A DNA stretch of 64,000 nt from Pyrococcus yayanosii CH1 (GTDB lineage Archaea; Methanobacteriota_B; Thermococci; Thermococcales; Thermococcaceae). The notes under the pieces are model-generated. The model was not told the DNA's origin, did not search any database, and worked only from the letters and a program-made list of their open reading frames with translations. Below are positions 26,465-35,604 of this stretch, in pieces. Position numbers and translations under genes: made by a program. The stretch lies in assembly GCF_000215995.1 (NCBI RefSeq), contig NC_015680.1, positions 744,001-808,000 of the forward strand. The letters run 5' to 3'. How positions within the stretch are numbered: the stretch's first letter is position 1; every line of letters begins with the position of its first letter.

Positions 26465-26525
26465 TTCCTCCACCGTTGATAGTTTGCTTTCAAAGTATAA
26501 AATTTTTCTGGTTGGAGTTTCCATT

Positions 26526-26550
26526 CTGGAAAAAATAATCCCCATAAGCT
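26526..26550 (+). promoter_or_regulatory. Shared metal-island promoter motif before copA (copy A)
   Basis: CTGGAAAAAATAATCCCCAT followed by AAGCT. It lies about 54 bp before the copA ATG at 26580, in the divergent regulator-copA region. Confidence 0.7.
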
Positions 26551-26579
26551 CTCACGTTTAGGAAAAATTGGTGATTAGC

Positions 26580-28985
26580 ATGAAGCTCATACTTAAGGTA
26601 AATGGCATGACATGTGCGACGTGCGCTAAAACGATTGAAATGGCTCTAAGAGAACTCCCGGGGGTTAAAGATGCAAAAGCTAACTTAAACTCCGAAACCG
26701 TTTACGTTGACTTCGACGAGTCGAAGGTGAGCCTGAATAAGATTATAAGAACAATTGAAGAGCTAGGCTACCAAGTTGTCAGGGAAAGGAGGGATGCGAT
26801 AATTAGGATCGGCGGAATGACGTGTGCAATGTGTGCCAAGACAATCGAAGTGGCACTCAAAGAACTCCCTGGGGTTTTAGATGCTCAGGTCAATCTGACG
26901 ACTGAGAAGGCCAGAGTTAGCTATGATCCCAGTTTTGTGAGCATGGAGGACATTAAAAGGACCATAGAGGAAGTTGGTTACCAGTTCCTCGGAGTCGAGG
27001 GCGAGGAGAGCTATGATGTTGAAAGGGAAGTCAGGGAAAAGCATCTAAAGGATATGAAAAGAAAACTTATCGTCGCTTGGACGTTCGGAGGAATAATAAC
27101 ATTCATGACATATCGGTGGATTTTAGGCTTCGACTTTAAGATTCCATATATGCTTTGGATCCAGTTCATCCTAACAACGCCAATAATAGTGTATTCGGGA
27201 AGAGACATATTTCTAAAAGCTATCAGATCTTTGAAGCACAAGACCCTAAACATGGACGTGATGTACTCCATGGGTGCTGGCTCGGCGTACATAGCAAGTG
27301 TTCTTGCAACAGTTGGCATACTCCCCAAAGAATATAACTTCTATGAAGCGAGTGTGCTCTTATTGGCGTTCCTGCTCCTCGGGAGATACTTAGAGCACAT
27401 AGCAAAGGGTAGAACTAGTGAAGCAATTAAGAAGCTCATGGGTCTTCAGGCCAAGAAGGCGACCGTGATTAGGGAAGGAAAGGAAGTTGAGGTGCCTATA
27501 AGCGAAGTTAGAGTAGGTGACATCGTAATAGTAAAGCCTGGAGAAAGAATACCGGTTGATGGAGTAGTTATTGAGGGTGAGAGCTACGTTGATGAATCCA
27601 TGATTACGGGCGAGCCGATTCCAAACCTAAAGAGAAAGGGGGACGAGGTAATCGGAGGAACGATAAATAAGAACTCGGTCCTAAAGATTAAGGCAACGCG
27701 CGTCGGAAGGGCCACCATCCTAGCACAGATAATTAGGCTTGTGGAGGAGGCTCAGAACACGAGACCGCCAATTCAAAGGATAGCCGATAAGATAGTTACG
27801 TACTTCACACCAACCATCTTGGCAATAGCGTTGCTCTCCTTCATCTACTGGTACTTTATAGCTCAGAAGCCGTTCATCTTCGCATTCACGACGCTGATTA
27901 GCGTTCTGGTAGTAGCGTGCCCCTGTGCCTTTGGTCTGGCGACTCCAACCGCTTTAACGGTCGGGATGGGTAAAGGAGCAGAGATGGGAATACTTATCAA
28001 GAACGGCGAAGTTCTTGAAATCGCGAGGAAGGCAACGGTGGTTCTCTTCGACAAGACAGGAACGCTGACGAAGGGGAAGCCTGAGGTTACGAACGTGATA
28101 GCTTTCGGCATGGACGAGAGGGAGCTTTTGAAACTTGTGGCTTCTGCTGAGATGCGCTCGGAACACCCGCTGGGAGAGGCAATCGTAAGAAAAGCTAAGG
28201 AGCTTGGAATAGAGTTGGAGGAGCCTGAGAGATTTGAGACTATAACTGGAAAGGGCATTAGGGCTAAGGTGCGTGGGAGGGAAGTCCTAGCTGGAAACAG
28301 AAAGCTGTTTAGGGAGAACGGGTATTCAATTGATAATATTGAAGAGATCCTTCACAGGCTTGAGGACGAGGCCAAAACAGCCATAATAGTGGCTGTAGAC
28401 GGTGAAATAGTAGGAATCATTGGCATAGCCGACACAATCAAGGAGGGCGCAAAGGAGGCTATAGAGGAGCTTCACAGGATGGGTAAGAAGGTCGGGATGA
28501 TCACTGGTGACAACAGGAGAACTGCCAATGCCATAGCAAAGCAGCTCAACATAGACTACGTTTTGGCCGAGGTGCTCCCGCAGGACAAGGCCAACGAGGT
28601 CAAGAAGCTCCAGGAGAGGGGAGAAACGGTCATATTTGTTGGGGATGGTATAAACGACGCTCCGGCACTTGCCCAGGCGGACGTGGGCATAGCTGTAAGC
28701 TCTGGAACGGATATAGCGATTGAAAGTGGAGATATAGTATTAATGAGAAATGATATAAGAGACGTCGTTAAAGCGATAAAACTCAGCCAGAAAACGCTCT
28801 CGAAGATTAAGCAGAACTTCTTCTGGGCGATGATTTACAACATGATCCTTATCCCCATAGCAGCAGGTGCCCTTTACCCAACATTCGGAATAGTCTTCAG
28901 ACCCGAGTGGGCAGCTGCCGCTATGGCGATGAGCAGCGTGAGCGTCGTAACGAACTCGCTCCTCTTAAAGAGGACAAAGATTTGA
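26580..28985 (+). CDS. copA: Copper-exporting P1B-1 ATPase CopA (copy A)
   Basis: The protein of 801 residues has two N-terminal heavy-metal domains (MTCATC near residue 11 and MTCAMC near residue 81). It has the TGEP actuator loop, membrane CPC at residues 447-449, DKTGTLT with the phosphorylated Asp491, GDGINDAP, and C-terminal YN and MSS metal-site residues ([16 protein letters not shown]). This is the Cu(I) exporter type. The ATG at 26580 follows TTGGTGATTAGC; the frame extends a few codons upstream. No lesion seen, so copy A keeps a working CopA and its regulator while losing most companions. Confidence 0.95.
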   Translation: MKLILKVNGMTCATCAKTIEMALRELPGVKDAKANLNSETVYVDFDESKVSLNKIIRTIEELGYQVVRERRDAIIRIGGMTCAMCAKTIEVALKELPGVLDAQVNLTTEKARVSYDPSFVSMEDIKRTIEEVGYQFLGVEGEESYDVEREVREKHLKDMKRKLIVAWTFGGIITFMTYRWILGFDFKIPYMLWIQFILTTPIIVYSGRDIFLKAIRSLKHKTLNMDVMYSMGAGSAYIASVLATVGILPKEYNFYEASVLLLAFLLLGRYLEHIAKGRTSEAIKKLMGLQAKKATVIREGKEVEVPISEVRVGDIVIVKPGERIPVDGVVIEGESYVDESMITGEPIPNLKRKGDEVIGGTINKNSVLKIKATRVGRATILAQIIRLVEEAQNTRPPIQRIADKIVTYFTPTILAIALLSFIYWYFIAQKPFIFAFTTLISVLVVACPCAFGLATPTALTVGMGKGAEMGILIKNGEVLEIARKATVVLFDKTGTLTKGKPEVTNVIAFGMDERELLKLVASAEMRSEHPLGEAIVRKAKELGIELEEPERFETITGKGIRAKVRGREVLAGNRKLFRENGYSIDNIEEILHRLEDEAKTAIIVAVDGEIVGIIGIADTIKEGAKEAIEELHRMGKKVGMITGDNRRTANAIAKQLNIDYVLAEVLPQDKANEVKKLQERGETVIFVGDGINDAPALAQADVGIAVSSGTDIAIESGDIVLMRNDIRDVVKAIKLSQKTLSKIKQNFFWAMIYNMILIPIAAGALYPTFGIVFRPEWAAAAMAMSSVSVVTNSLLLKRTKI

Positions 28986-28994
28986 GGTGGTAGG

Positions 28995-29304
28995 ATGATA
29001 AGGGAATTCGACGGGGACTTTGAGAAATTAAGAGGGCCAAGTACGCCCTCCTTTGGTTTTCCTCTCCCGGTTGTCCACCGTGCAGGATGATTGAGCCCTT
29101 CATGCGTGAGCTGAGTGAGGAATACAGAGATGTTGAGTCCTGGGAAGTGACGTGAGTAAACATCTCTGACTCGCGGAAAAGTTCGAAGTCATGAACGTGC
29201 CTACGCTGGTTTATTTCAGAGAGGGAGAGGAGGTTGCAAGGCAAAACCTCGTGAGGAGCAAGGGAGAAGTCGTCGAAAGACTGAAGGGACCCTTGAGAAG
29301 TTAA
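28995..29304 (+). pseudogene. Thioredoxin gene, frameshifted
   Basis: Directly after copA, with AGGTGGT before ATG 28995, pieces in different frames spell a small thioredoxin: MIREFDGDFEKLR, then ALLWFSSPGCPPCRMIEPFM with the CPPC active site, then FEVMNVPTLVYFREGEEVAR with the cis-Pro, ending LKGPLRS at 29304. At least two frame changes are needed. Because the active-site part and the N-terminus are in different frames it cannot be made as one protein. Confidence 0.75.
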
Positions 29305-29351
29305 AGTAACCTTTTAATATTTTCACCTGGAAGTATTGGAGGTGAAATTCC

Positions 29352-29630
29352 GTGAAAAATCCTGTCATCAGGCTTAGGGCCATATTCAGGATGGGCGGGG
29401 TAGTGTATAAGGGCTACGAGGTAAGGGGCGACACCCTTGTCTTTAGGTTCGAGAGGAGCGGCGATTTCTTTATCCAAGTGATCGAGACAAAGGAAGTAAA
29501 AACCAGGGAAAAGCTGTCCCCTGCAAAGGTCCTCATGGAGGTAACCACCAACGGAAAAAGGAGGATCTATGAGGCAAGGCTCGTCGAGGAGAGGGGTGGC
29601 GAACTTATCTACGAGGTTTCCGAGTTCTGA
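29352..29630 (+). CDS. Conserved hypothetical protein
   Basis: The 92-residue basic protein is rich in beta-type segments (YKGYEVRGDTLVFRFERSGD) and has no signal or membrane helix. The GTG at 29352 follows GGAGGTGAAATTCC. A TATA-like CTTTTAATATTTT lies about 45 bp upstream. No family recognised. It marks the return to undamaged genes after island copy A. Confidence 0.6.
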   Translation: MKNPVIRLRAIFRMGGVVYKGYEVRGDTLVFRFERSGDFFIQVIETKEVKTREKLSPAKVLMEVTTNGKRRIYEARLVEERGGELIYEVSEF

Positions 29631-29657
29631 ATGGACTATCAGAGTCATAGTCGCTCT

Positions 29658-29694
29658 GGGGCAGCTGCTAGTTAAGCCCCTGTGCCTGATTTTT
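29658..29694 (+). terminator. Hairpin plus T-run between convergent genes
   Basis: GGGGC (29658-29662) and GCCCC (29676-29680) can pair around a 13-nt loop, followed by GATTTTTGATT. It lies between the ends of two convergent genes. Confidence 0.4.
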
Positions 29695-29723
29695 GATTAG
29701 CATGTTAGTGACTATATCATGCG

Positions 29724-30257
29724 CTACCCCGAGCCCTTATATTTTAGAACGACGAACTCCTTGTAGTCCATAACCTTCTCAAAGCCCTTCCGTAAGTAGT
29801 AGCCGTAGGCCTCCAGGTTCGGAAAGGTTATCACGTAGGGCTCTTTTCCGAGATTCCTCAGCCGATTTATAGCAAACTCAAGGAGCTTCGAGCCGTAACC
29901 CTTCCCCTTGTGGGCGGGATCAACCATAAAGAACTCGATAAGGCCAGTTCTTTCCCCCTTAATCTCCCCAGGCACCCACCAGACGTCTTTTCCCTCAAGG
30001 TTGTAGACGAGTGCAACCGTGCCGACGATTCTCTCACCCTCCTTTAGAACATAGAGCTCATCGAACTCCTTCGTCAGACGAAACTCAAGGAAGGGTTCGT
30101 AAACCCTCCTAAAGCCTTCGAAGTCGTGGGTGCTTGGCTTGTTCTCAACCCACTCCAGAGCAGGATAAGCCCCGTTTGTGCCCTGATAGACCCGAAAGAC
30201 GAACCTAACAAGCTCATCCTTCAGCTCAATGGGATTTTCTATCCTCTTGATTCGCAC
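29724..30257 (-). CDS. GNAT-family N-acetyltransferase
   Basis: The core has FFMVDPAHKGKGYGSKLLEF, which matches the acetyl-CoA binding motif (Q/RxxGxG/A type), followed by YGYYLRKGFEKV. The acceptor is unknown. The open frame reaches 30431 but would then overlap the glycosyltransferase gene; GGGTGGTGAAG before GTG 30257 suggests the start, with GTG 30263 and ATG 30278 as alternatives. It is the last gene of the lipid/glycan operon that runs on this strand from 33137. Confidence 0.75.
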   Translation of the reverse strand: MRIKRIENPIELKDELVRFVFRVYQGTNGAYPALEWVENKPSTHDFEGFRRVYEPFLEFRLTKEFDELYVLKEGERIVGTVALVYNLEGKDVWWVPGEIKGERTGLIEFFMVDPAHKGKGYGSKLLEFAINRLRNLGKEPYVITFPNLEAYGYYLRKGFEKVMDYKEFVVLKYKGSG

Positions 30258-30300
30258 CTTCACCACCCAAGTCACCATTTCCCAGAAAGGAATAAAAAAA

Positions 30301-31449
30301 TCATTTTGGGCTCGATAGGATTTCCTCATAGCATGCCTCGACTTCATAGGCAACCTTCTTCCACGAATACTTTTCCTCGACGGCTCTCCTGCCTCTCTTA
30401 CCCATCTCCTTCCTAAGCTCATCGTCCTCAAGCAGCGTCTCTATCGCCCTCCTGAGCTCCAGCTCGTTGCCGGGTGGAACGAGTATTCCTGCACCGCTAG
30501 ATTCAACCACCTCCGGTATCCCGCCCACGTTGCTCGCCACAACAGGAACTCCCGAAGCCATGGCCTCTAGGATGACTATGCCAAAAGCCTCCGCCGTTAT
30601 CGAAGGGAGAACGAAGACGTCCGCGATACCGTAAAGCTTGGGGAGGAACTCCGAGGAGACGTGGCCGAGGAACTTCACCCTATCCTCTATCCCAAGGAAC
30701 TTGGCCTGCGCCTTCAGGAAAGGAAGCATCTCTCCCGAGCCCGCCATGAGGAGGATAGCATCTCTTACCTCCGAGAAGGCGTTTAGGAGGATGTGTGGCC
30801 CCTTGCGATAACTCATCCTACTGACGTAGAGGATTGCATAACCTTCAATACCCAGTTCCTCCTTTCTTTTTTCCCTCTCCCTATCGCTCAGCGGTCTGAA
30901 GACTTCCTCGTCCACGCCGTTGGGTATCACCCTCACCGGGACGTCCGTGAAGTGCCTGATGAAGGCCTCCGCGGCCTTGCTCACGGCTATTATCTCGTGG
31001 GGATAGCGAAGGTAGCGACTGAAGAGGGGAATCGTCAGGCCGAGGGCCTCCCAGAGCCTAGATTCGTGGGCAAAGGATATGCTGTGGGTCGTCAGAACCG
31101 TTGCCTTGCCCAAGAGCCGCCCGGCTTTGGCGGCCTTCAGAGCCAAGGGTGTGAAGGCGTGATGGGAGTGTATGACGTCATAACCCTTCAGGAACTCACC
31201 CATCTCCTCGCTTGATGCGAGGGAGTAGCTCATGTTTATACTAAAAATGGGGCTTACAACGCCTGGAACCTTGACGAGTTCTATCCCCAGGGCCTCGAGC
31301 TCATTCTCCTTTCCTGTCCTAAGGTCATTAGTAACTATGGCCACCTCGTGGCCGCGCCTCTTGAGGTGTATGGCAAGGTTATGCATGTGGCTCGCGACCC
31401 CGCCAACCTTGGGGTAATACCAGTCACTCACGAGTGCTATCCTCAACAA
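30301..31449 (-). CDS. Glycosyltransferase family 4-type enzyme
   Basis: The 382-residue protein starts RIALVSDWYYPKVGGVASHM, the N-terminal nucleotide-fold motif of GT4 enzymes, and has IPNGVDEEVF and ITAEAFGIVILEAMASGVPV, the donor-binding EX7E region. It transfers a sugar from a nucleotide donor, probably to a lipid or glycan at the membrane. The gene follows the flippase-like gene by one base, in a cluster with a UbiA prenyltransferase, so a membrane-lipid glycosylation role is plausible. Intact. Confidence 0.88.
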   Translation of the reverse strand: MLRIALVSDWYYPKVGGVASHMHNLAIHLKRRGHEVAIVTNDLRTGKENELEALGIELVKVPGVVSPIFSINMSYSLASSEEMGEFLKGYDVIHSHHAFTPLALKAAKAGRLLGKATVLTTHSISFAHESRLWEALGLTIPLFSRYLRYPHEIIAVSKAAEAFIRHFTDVPVRVIPNGVDEEVFRPLSDREREKRKEELGIEGYAILYVSRMSYRKGPHILLNAFSEVRDAILLMAGSGEMLPFLKAQAKFLGIEDRVKFLGHVSSEFLPKLYGIADVFVLPSITAEAFGIVILEAMASGVPVVASNVGGIPEVVESSGAGILVPPGNELELRRAIETLLEDDELRKEMGKRGRRAVEEKYSWKKVAYEVEACYEEILSSPK

Positions 31450-31450
31450 A

Positions 31451-32347
31451 TCACCCCCTGTTCAGAGCCTGATAAAACGCCACCGCGCCGACGATTGAGT
31501 AAACATACTGGAATAGAAACTTATAGACAAACGCAGTTACCGCAGCCTTAGTTGAAGCACCGATTCCGAGGACTAGCCCGAACTCATTTGCCCCAAATCC
31601 TGCCGGAATGCCGCTGAGGGAAGCGAACAGCACGCTCATTAGGAACCCATAGAGGGCCCGTCTCATTGAAACCTTTAGGCCGAAGGCCTTCCCTACCTCT
31701 ATAATCCCCCAGACCTGGAGGAAGATTATCACCGTGGAGAGCAAAAAGGACAAGAGAAAAACGACTTTATTATTCTTTGCTCCTTTCCATCCGCTGTATA
31801 TCCTATCTAGATAGGCCCTGAGTGTTGATATCAGTCCCTTAAGACCAACTCTCTCCCAGAACTTGAGGAAAGAATCGAGAGCCTTGTAAACGCTCTCCTC
31901 ATAGATGAGAGCCAGCAAGATGAGGGCCAACGCTAGGATTCCGAGCTTCGTGAGGCCGAAGAATATCAGGGCAAAGGATAGCACCACTAAGATTTCCGTG
32001 CTAATTCCAATGGCAAGAGAAGATAAGGCCTTGAAGTAATCACCGCCTACGAGCTTGACCTTCACGACGTGTCCGACGCTCGGTGGGAGGACCGTCATAA
32101 GATAGTAGCCGCTTATAAAGGCCCTGAGGGTCTCCTTGAAGCTCGTTCCCTGGATTTCCCTCAAGAAGAGGTGCCACCTGAGGGTAGATAAGATGACCGT
32201 GAGAACCGAAAGGGAGAATGCAATCAAGATGTACTCCAAGGAAGCCGTCTTCAGGGCCAGCCTAAGTTCATCGATGTCAATCACCCTGTACAGGTACGCG
32301 AGGGAGATTAAGAGAGCCGCGAGAGTGAGGATTCTTTTCATTTCCAT
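31451..32347 (-). CDS. UPF0104/LPG-synthase-TM-type integral membrane protein
   Basis: About 298 residues with eight or so hydrophobic segments; marks include TLRWHLFLREI near the N-terminus, SVGHVVKVKLVGGD and PAGFGANEFGLVLG. This family includes proteins linked to lipid flipping and to archaeal glycosylation. The frame opens at 32356, but ATG 32347 follows GGGTGTGTAAG. It is tightly packed between UbiA and the glycosyltransferase, so the three are one operon. Confidence 0.82.
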   Translation of the reverse strand: MEMKRILTLAALLISLAYLYRVIDIDELRLALKTASLEYILIAFSLSVLTVILSTLRWHLFLREIQGTSFKETLRAFISGYYLMTVLPPSVGHVVKVKLVGGDYFKALSSLAIGISTEILVVLSFALIFFGLTKLGILALALILLALIYEESVYKALDSFLKFWERVGLKGLISTLRAYLDRIYSGWKGAKNNKVVFLLSFLLSTVIIFLQVWGIIEVGKAFGLKVSMRRALYGFLMSVLFASLSGIPAGFGANEFGLVLGIGASTKAAVTAFVYKFLFQYVYSIVGAVAFYQALNRG

Positions 32348-32348
32348 C

Positions 32349-33137
32349 TTACACACCCATCACCCTTAATAATAAGTGCATCAGCAAAAGGGACGCCACA
32401 ATAGCATCGAGGACCCTCACTCTGACACCCAATGTCATGATGCTGATGGCACCGAAGGCAGGGTTTAGCGGGGCCAGAAGCAGACCTATTGAGATGCATG
32501 AGAAGATTAGGACGAATCTCTCCGATGCTGTTTTCCCTATAACGATTGGCGTTGTCCTCAGACCAGCCCTTAAATCGCTCTCATAATCCTCTAGGTGATT
32601 CCTCAGTTCAAGGGCGAGAGAATAGAAAGTTATCGCGAGTGCCATAATAAGTTCTTGCCGTGTCATTATCCCGTCAAGGCTGGCCCCGTAAAGGAATGGT
32701 AGCGCCCCGAAGAAAACCCCATGAGAGAGCACGTCAGTCACGGGTCTCGCCTTGAGCCTTGGGGGTGCCGAGTAAATCGTCGCCAGAAAGACCATTGAGA
32801 GGTATATGGCGAGCTCCCCAAGTCCAAGAAAGGCCGCCAACGACAGGCCGGCCACTGCCATCAGGACTGCTGACAGAATGCCAGCTCGGAAGCTCAGCTC
32901 CCCGTTCGCTACAGGGTTCTTTCTTCGTTTGACCAGGTTAACAGAATCCGTATCGGCGTCAAAGCAGTTGTTTATCGCGAACGCATAGGCGACATATAGG
33001 ATGAGGGATATGATAAGGAAGAGGGCACGAAGGGCATCGAGGTTACTGGAGAGATTCATGGTTAGGCCCAAAATGCCCATACCAATGAATGCTCTCCCAT
33101 CCAGTATCCTGGTGTTTTTTATCACTGCTCTAAGCAT
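32349..33137 (-). CDS. UbiA-family prenyltransferase
   Basis: The 262-residue multi-helix protein has NNCFDADTD, the first Asp-rich prenyl-diphosphate motif, followed by KNPVANGEL, and a second Asp motif in HLEDYESDLRAG. It transfers an isoprenoid chain to an acceptor; in archaea relatives make digeranylgeranylglyceryl lipids or quinones. The exact acceptor is not certain. ATG 33137 follows GGTGGGAAC. Confidence 0.85.
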   Translation of the reverse strand: MLRAVIKNTRILDGRAFIGMGILGLTMNLSSNLDALRALFLIISLILYVAYAFAINNCFDADTDSVNLVKRRKNPVANGELSFRAGILSAVLMAVAGLSLAAFLGLGELAIYLSMVFLATIYSAPPRLKARPVTDVLSHGVFFGALPFLYGASLDGIMTRQELIMALAITFYSLALELRNHLEDYESDLRAGLRTTPIVIGKTASERFVLIFSCISIGLLLAPLNPAFGAISIMTLGVRVRVLDAIVASLLLMHLLLRVMGV

Positions 33138-33276
33138 GTTCCCACCGTCGGTTGTCTGGGAGGAAGGGTTATAAGGGTTACCACGAAAAAAGCTTCGCCT
33201 CAGGAAGAGGGAAATGAAAGAGTAGCTAAGCTGATAACATGATAAAGAAGTTCGAGAGGAAGGCGAACAAGCTTGT

Positions 33277-34506
33277 TTAAGGCTCAGAAAGCAAAGAAAT
33301 GAGCTTTCTCACGCCCTCTCTGATGCGCATCTCGTCCTCTGGGGTTGTTCTTCCATTAACCTCGATTGTGCTTACGTGCTTGAACATCGACTTCTTTATG
33401 AGGGTCTCAATCTCCCTGCCCGCTACCCCTGCCCACCCAAACGTTCCGAGAATAAGCACGGGCTTCTCGTAGTTGGCCTTGTCGAGAATCTCATAGAGGG
33501 TATAGCGAATCCTCGGATGTATGTTAGCCTCGTAGGTTGATGCTCCTAATATGAGGGCTTCACTGTCTGGAACTTCCCCAAGGATATCGCTGACCGCTGG
33601 AGCATCCTTATCCGTGAAGCTATAGATGATAGGGTTAAAGCCGTGCTTCTTAAGCTCGTCCACCGCTATCAAGATACTCCTCTCGACGAACCCATACATC
33701 GAGTCGTATATCACGAGCACCTTGCCCTTCTTTGGAACCCCCGCGCCGACCTTGACGTAGTGCTCGAAAATCCTCTTGGGGTTCCTCCTCCAGATGAGGC
33801 CGTGGCCGGGTAATACTATCTTGACGTCATCGATGATACCCAGCTTCTTTATCTTCTCAATGTTTTGAATGATGTGCTTACGATAATGACCGATGACCGT
33901 AACGATGTACTTGGTGACGTAGGGGAGATACCTTTCGACGACCTCCTCGTTGCTGTCGTCGATGGCTGGCGGAATCGAGTATCCGCCACCGACATCACAC
34001 CCGAGGATTATCTTGTCCTCCACCACGTAGGTTATCATTGTGTCGGGCCAGTGGAGCCACGGGAGGGTTATGAATTTCAGCGTCCTGCTCCCTATCTTGA
34101 GCTCCTCCCCGTCCTTGATGGCGTGAACGTTCTCCATTATTCCGTAGAACGAGTTTAGAAGCCTCTTCGCGAAGGTCGTGCCTATTATCTTGGCCCTATA
34201 GCCGTTGGCCTCAAGGACGACCGGAAGGGCTCCGCTGTGGTCGGGCTCGGTGTGGTGGACGACTATGTGAGTTATGTCCTTCGGATCAACCACGCTGGAA
34301 AGGGCCTTAAGGAACTCGTCGGCATAGCTTCTCTTCCATGTATCGAAAAGGATCACATTCCCGTCGGTTTTCATGACGTATGCGTTGTAGGTTATCCCCT
34401 CTGGAATATCCCAGGTGGCCTCAAAATATCTAATCTTGTCGTCATCGATCCTGAGAAGATAGAGCTCGGGTTCCTCAAGTAGCTTTTCAATCCAAACCTT
34501 TGGCAT
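33277..34506 (-). CDS. fprA: A-type flavodiiron protein (oxygen/NO reductase)
   Basis: The 409-residue protein has an N-terminal metallo-beta-lactamase domain with the diiron ligands HHTEPDHSG, a later LPWLHWPD, LGCDVGG and LPGHGL, and a C-terminal flavodoxin domain starting KVLVIYDSMYGFVE. It reduces O2 to water (or NO) with electrons from rubredoxin or similar, protecting this anaerobe. ATG 34506 follows GAGGGATAAGGT; a TATA box lies at 34539-34547. Intact. Confidence 0.95.
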   Translation of the reverse strand: MPKVWIEKLLEEPELYLLRIDDDKIRYFEATWDIPEGITYNAYVMKTDGNVILFDTWKRSYADEFLKALSSVVDPKDITHIVVHHTEPDHSGALPVVLEANGYRAKIIGTTFAKRLLNSFYGIMENVHAIKDGEELKIGSRTLKFITLPWLHWPDTMITYVVEDKIILGCDVGGGYSIPPAIDDSNEEVVERYLPYVTKYIVTVIGHYRKHIIQNIEKIKKLGIIDDVKIVLPGHGLIWRRNPKRIFEHYVKVGAGVPKKGKVLVIYDSMYGFVERSILIAVDELKKHGFNPIIYSFTDKDAPAVSDILGEVPDSEALILGASTYEANIHPRIRYTLYEILDKANYEKPVLILGTFGWAGVAGREIETLIKKSMFKHVSTIEVNGRTTPEDEMRIREGVRKLISLLSEP

Positions 34507-34538
34507 ACCTTATCCCTCTTAAGATGGTTCGGGAAAAG

Positions 34539-34547
34539 ATATAAAAA
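34539..34547 (-). promoter_or_regulatory. TATA box of the flavodiiron protein gene
   Basis: The minus strand reads TTTTTATATC about 35 bp before the ATG at 34506. Confidence 0.65.
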
Positions 34548-34607
34548 GTTTTCACGAGATCTGAATAAATTGGAAAAGAGACTGTCAAGGGCATCCCACT
34601 TATCAAG

Positions 34608-34955
34608 CTACGCAGAAAGATACTGCCTTACCTTCCTCTCGAACTCCGCAAAGTTGGGGACGCCGATGAACTCAACCCTATTGTTTATGAGTATCGTTGG
34701 AGTCCCCATGATGTTGTGCTCCATGGCCTTTCTTCTGCCCTCGGGGGTTGCAATGCTGAGCTCTCTGGCCACAACACCTTTATACTTCCTCGCTATCTCC
34801 TGGGCCATTGCCAATGCTATTGGGCAATAGGGGCAAGTCGGCGAGGTTATGACTTCAATTGTTACTTTTGGCCTCTTCGGTTTCTCCTCAATTATCCCCA
34901 TCCTCTTCATTAGCTCGAGCATCTTCTTCCTCCTTATCATCTCCAGCTCGTCCAC
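34608..34955 (-). CDS. Thioredoxin/glutaredoxin-like protein (CPYC)
   Basis: The 115-residue protein has a basic N-terminal helix, then VITSPTCPYCPIALAMAQEI with the CPYC redox pair, and GTPTILINNRVEFIG with the cis-Pro. It is probably a cytosolic disulfide reductase. The GTG start at 34955 follows GGGGTGAGAGG. A TATA-like CTTTTTAAATTCC lies upstream. It stands beside the flavodiiron protein on the same strand, consistent with redox defence. Confidence 0.8.
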   Translation of the reverse strand: MDELEMIRRKKMLELMKRMGIIEEKPKRPKVTIEVITSPTCPYCPIALAMAQEIARKYKGVVARELSIATPEGRRKAMEHNIMGTPTILINNRVEFIGVPNFAEFERKVRQYLSA

Positions 34956-35024
34956 CCTCTCACCCCATTAGAGGGAAGATTTAGGAATTTAAAAAGAAAT
35001 TTTTGAAAAAGAGTTCATGAAACA

Positions 35025-35594
35025 CTAATCGACGGTTGCAAGGTGTATAGCCAGCAGTATCGCAAAGAGCACGGCCAGGGCTATGTGAACTTTTTTCCAG
35101 TGGCCCAGTGTGCCTGCAATCTTCGCCATTTTTCCCTCATGCTTCCTCGCCGCGAGAAGAACCTTTCCGTGTATGTACCTGCCGATGAACCCGGTAACGT
35201 TGAGCAGAACCAGCACGATTCCCATCGCAAGTCCGGTGCCTCCGGCGAGTCCTCCGTATTTGTAGCATGAGAAGAAGTGGAGGAAGACCAGCAGTGTCCC
35301 GGTCAGGGCGAATACTTGATGTATCGTGAGGGGATGCACTGGACCGGTAACCATCACGTACGGATGCTCCAGCCTGATCTCAAATCCCCACTTACCCGAC
35401 TTTTTGTAGGCTATGAGGAGCTTCCTCTTGGTGAGGGAGTAGTAGACGACACCGACGGCAATAAGGCCTACTCCAAGGGCCGCGAGCTCACTGTAGCCTG
35501 CCCCGTATTCGTCCCCATGCTCTCCATATTCATCTGCAAGAACAAGGGGAGCAAGGAGAAGCGCTAAAAGGAAGAAAACCAGAAGTCTCCTCAC
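35025..35594 (-). CDS. Membrane protein resembling a small b-type cytochrome
   Basis: About 190 residues with a signal peptide (VFFLLALLLAPLVLADE), a short exposed region, and four or more membrane helices. Histidines sit in the helices in a heme-binding style: VHPLTIHQVF, LHFFSCY, IGRYIHGK, HWKKVHIAL, IHLATV. Heme binding is inferred from this pattern only. The frame opens at 35642, but GTG 35594 follows GAGGTGGCTCAT and starts the signal peptide. Family not firmly recognised. Confidence 0.6.
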   Translation of the reverse strand: MRRLLVFFLLALLLAPLVLADEYGEHGDEYGAGYSELAALGVGLIAVGVVYYSLTKRKLLIAYKKSGKWGFEIRLEHPYVMVTGPVHPLTIHQVFALTGTLLVFLHFFSCYKYGGLAGGTGLAMGIVLVLLNVTGFIGRYIHGKVLLAARKHEGKMAKIAGTLGHWKKVHIALAVLFAILLAIHLATVD

Positions 35595-35604
35595 ATGAGC
35601 CACC

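Larger units (their letters stand above)
20300..28985 (+). repeat. Metal/sulfur island copy A (direct duplicate of 56023-64000)
   Basis: Ten genes in identical order and orientation recur in both places: SHOCT, methyltransferase 1, gamma-lyase, beta-synthase, methyltransferase 2, Met-rich, Cys-containing, CcdA-like, TRASH regulator, copA. Regulatory motifs between them are also duplicated. Copy A contains most of the broken genes. Confidence 0.9.

Noticed and set aside
33180-33276. Tiny frame MIKKFERKANKLV before the UbiA operon
   Set aside because: Thirteen codons with no ribosome site; probably chance or a relic.
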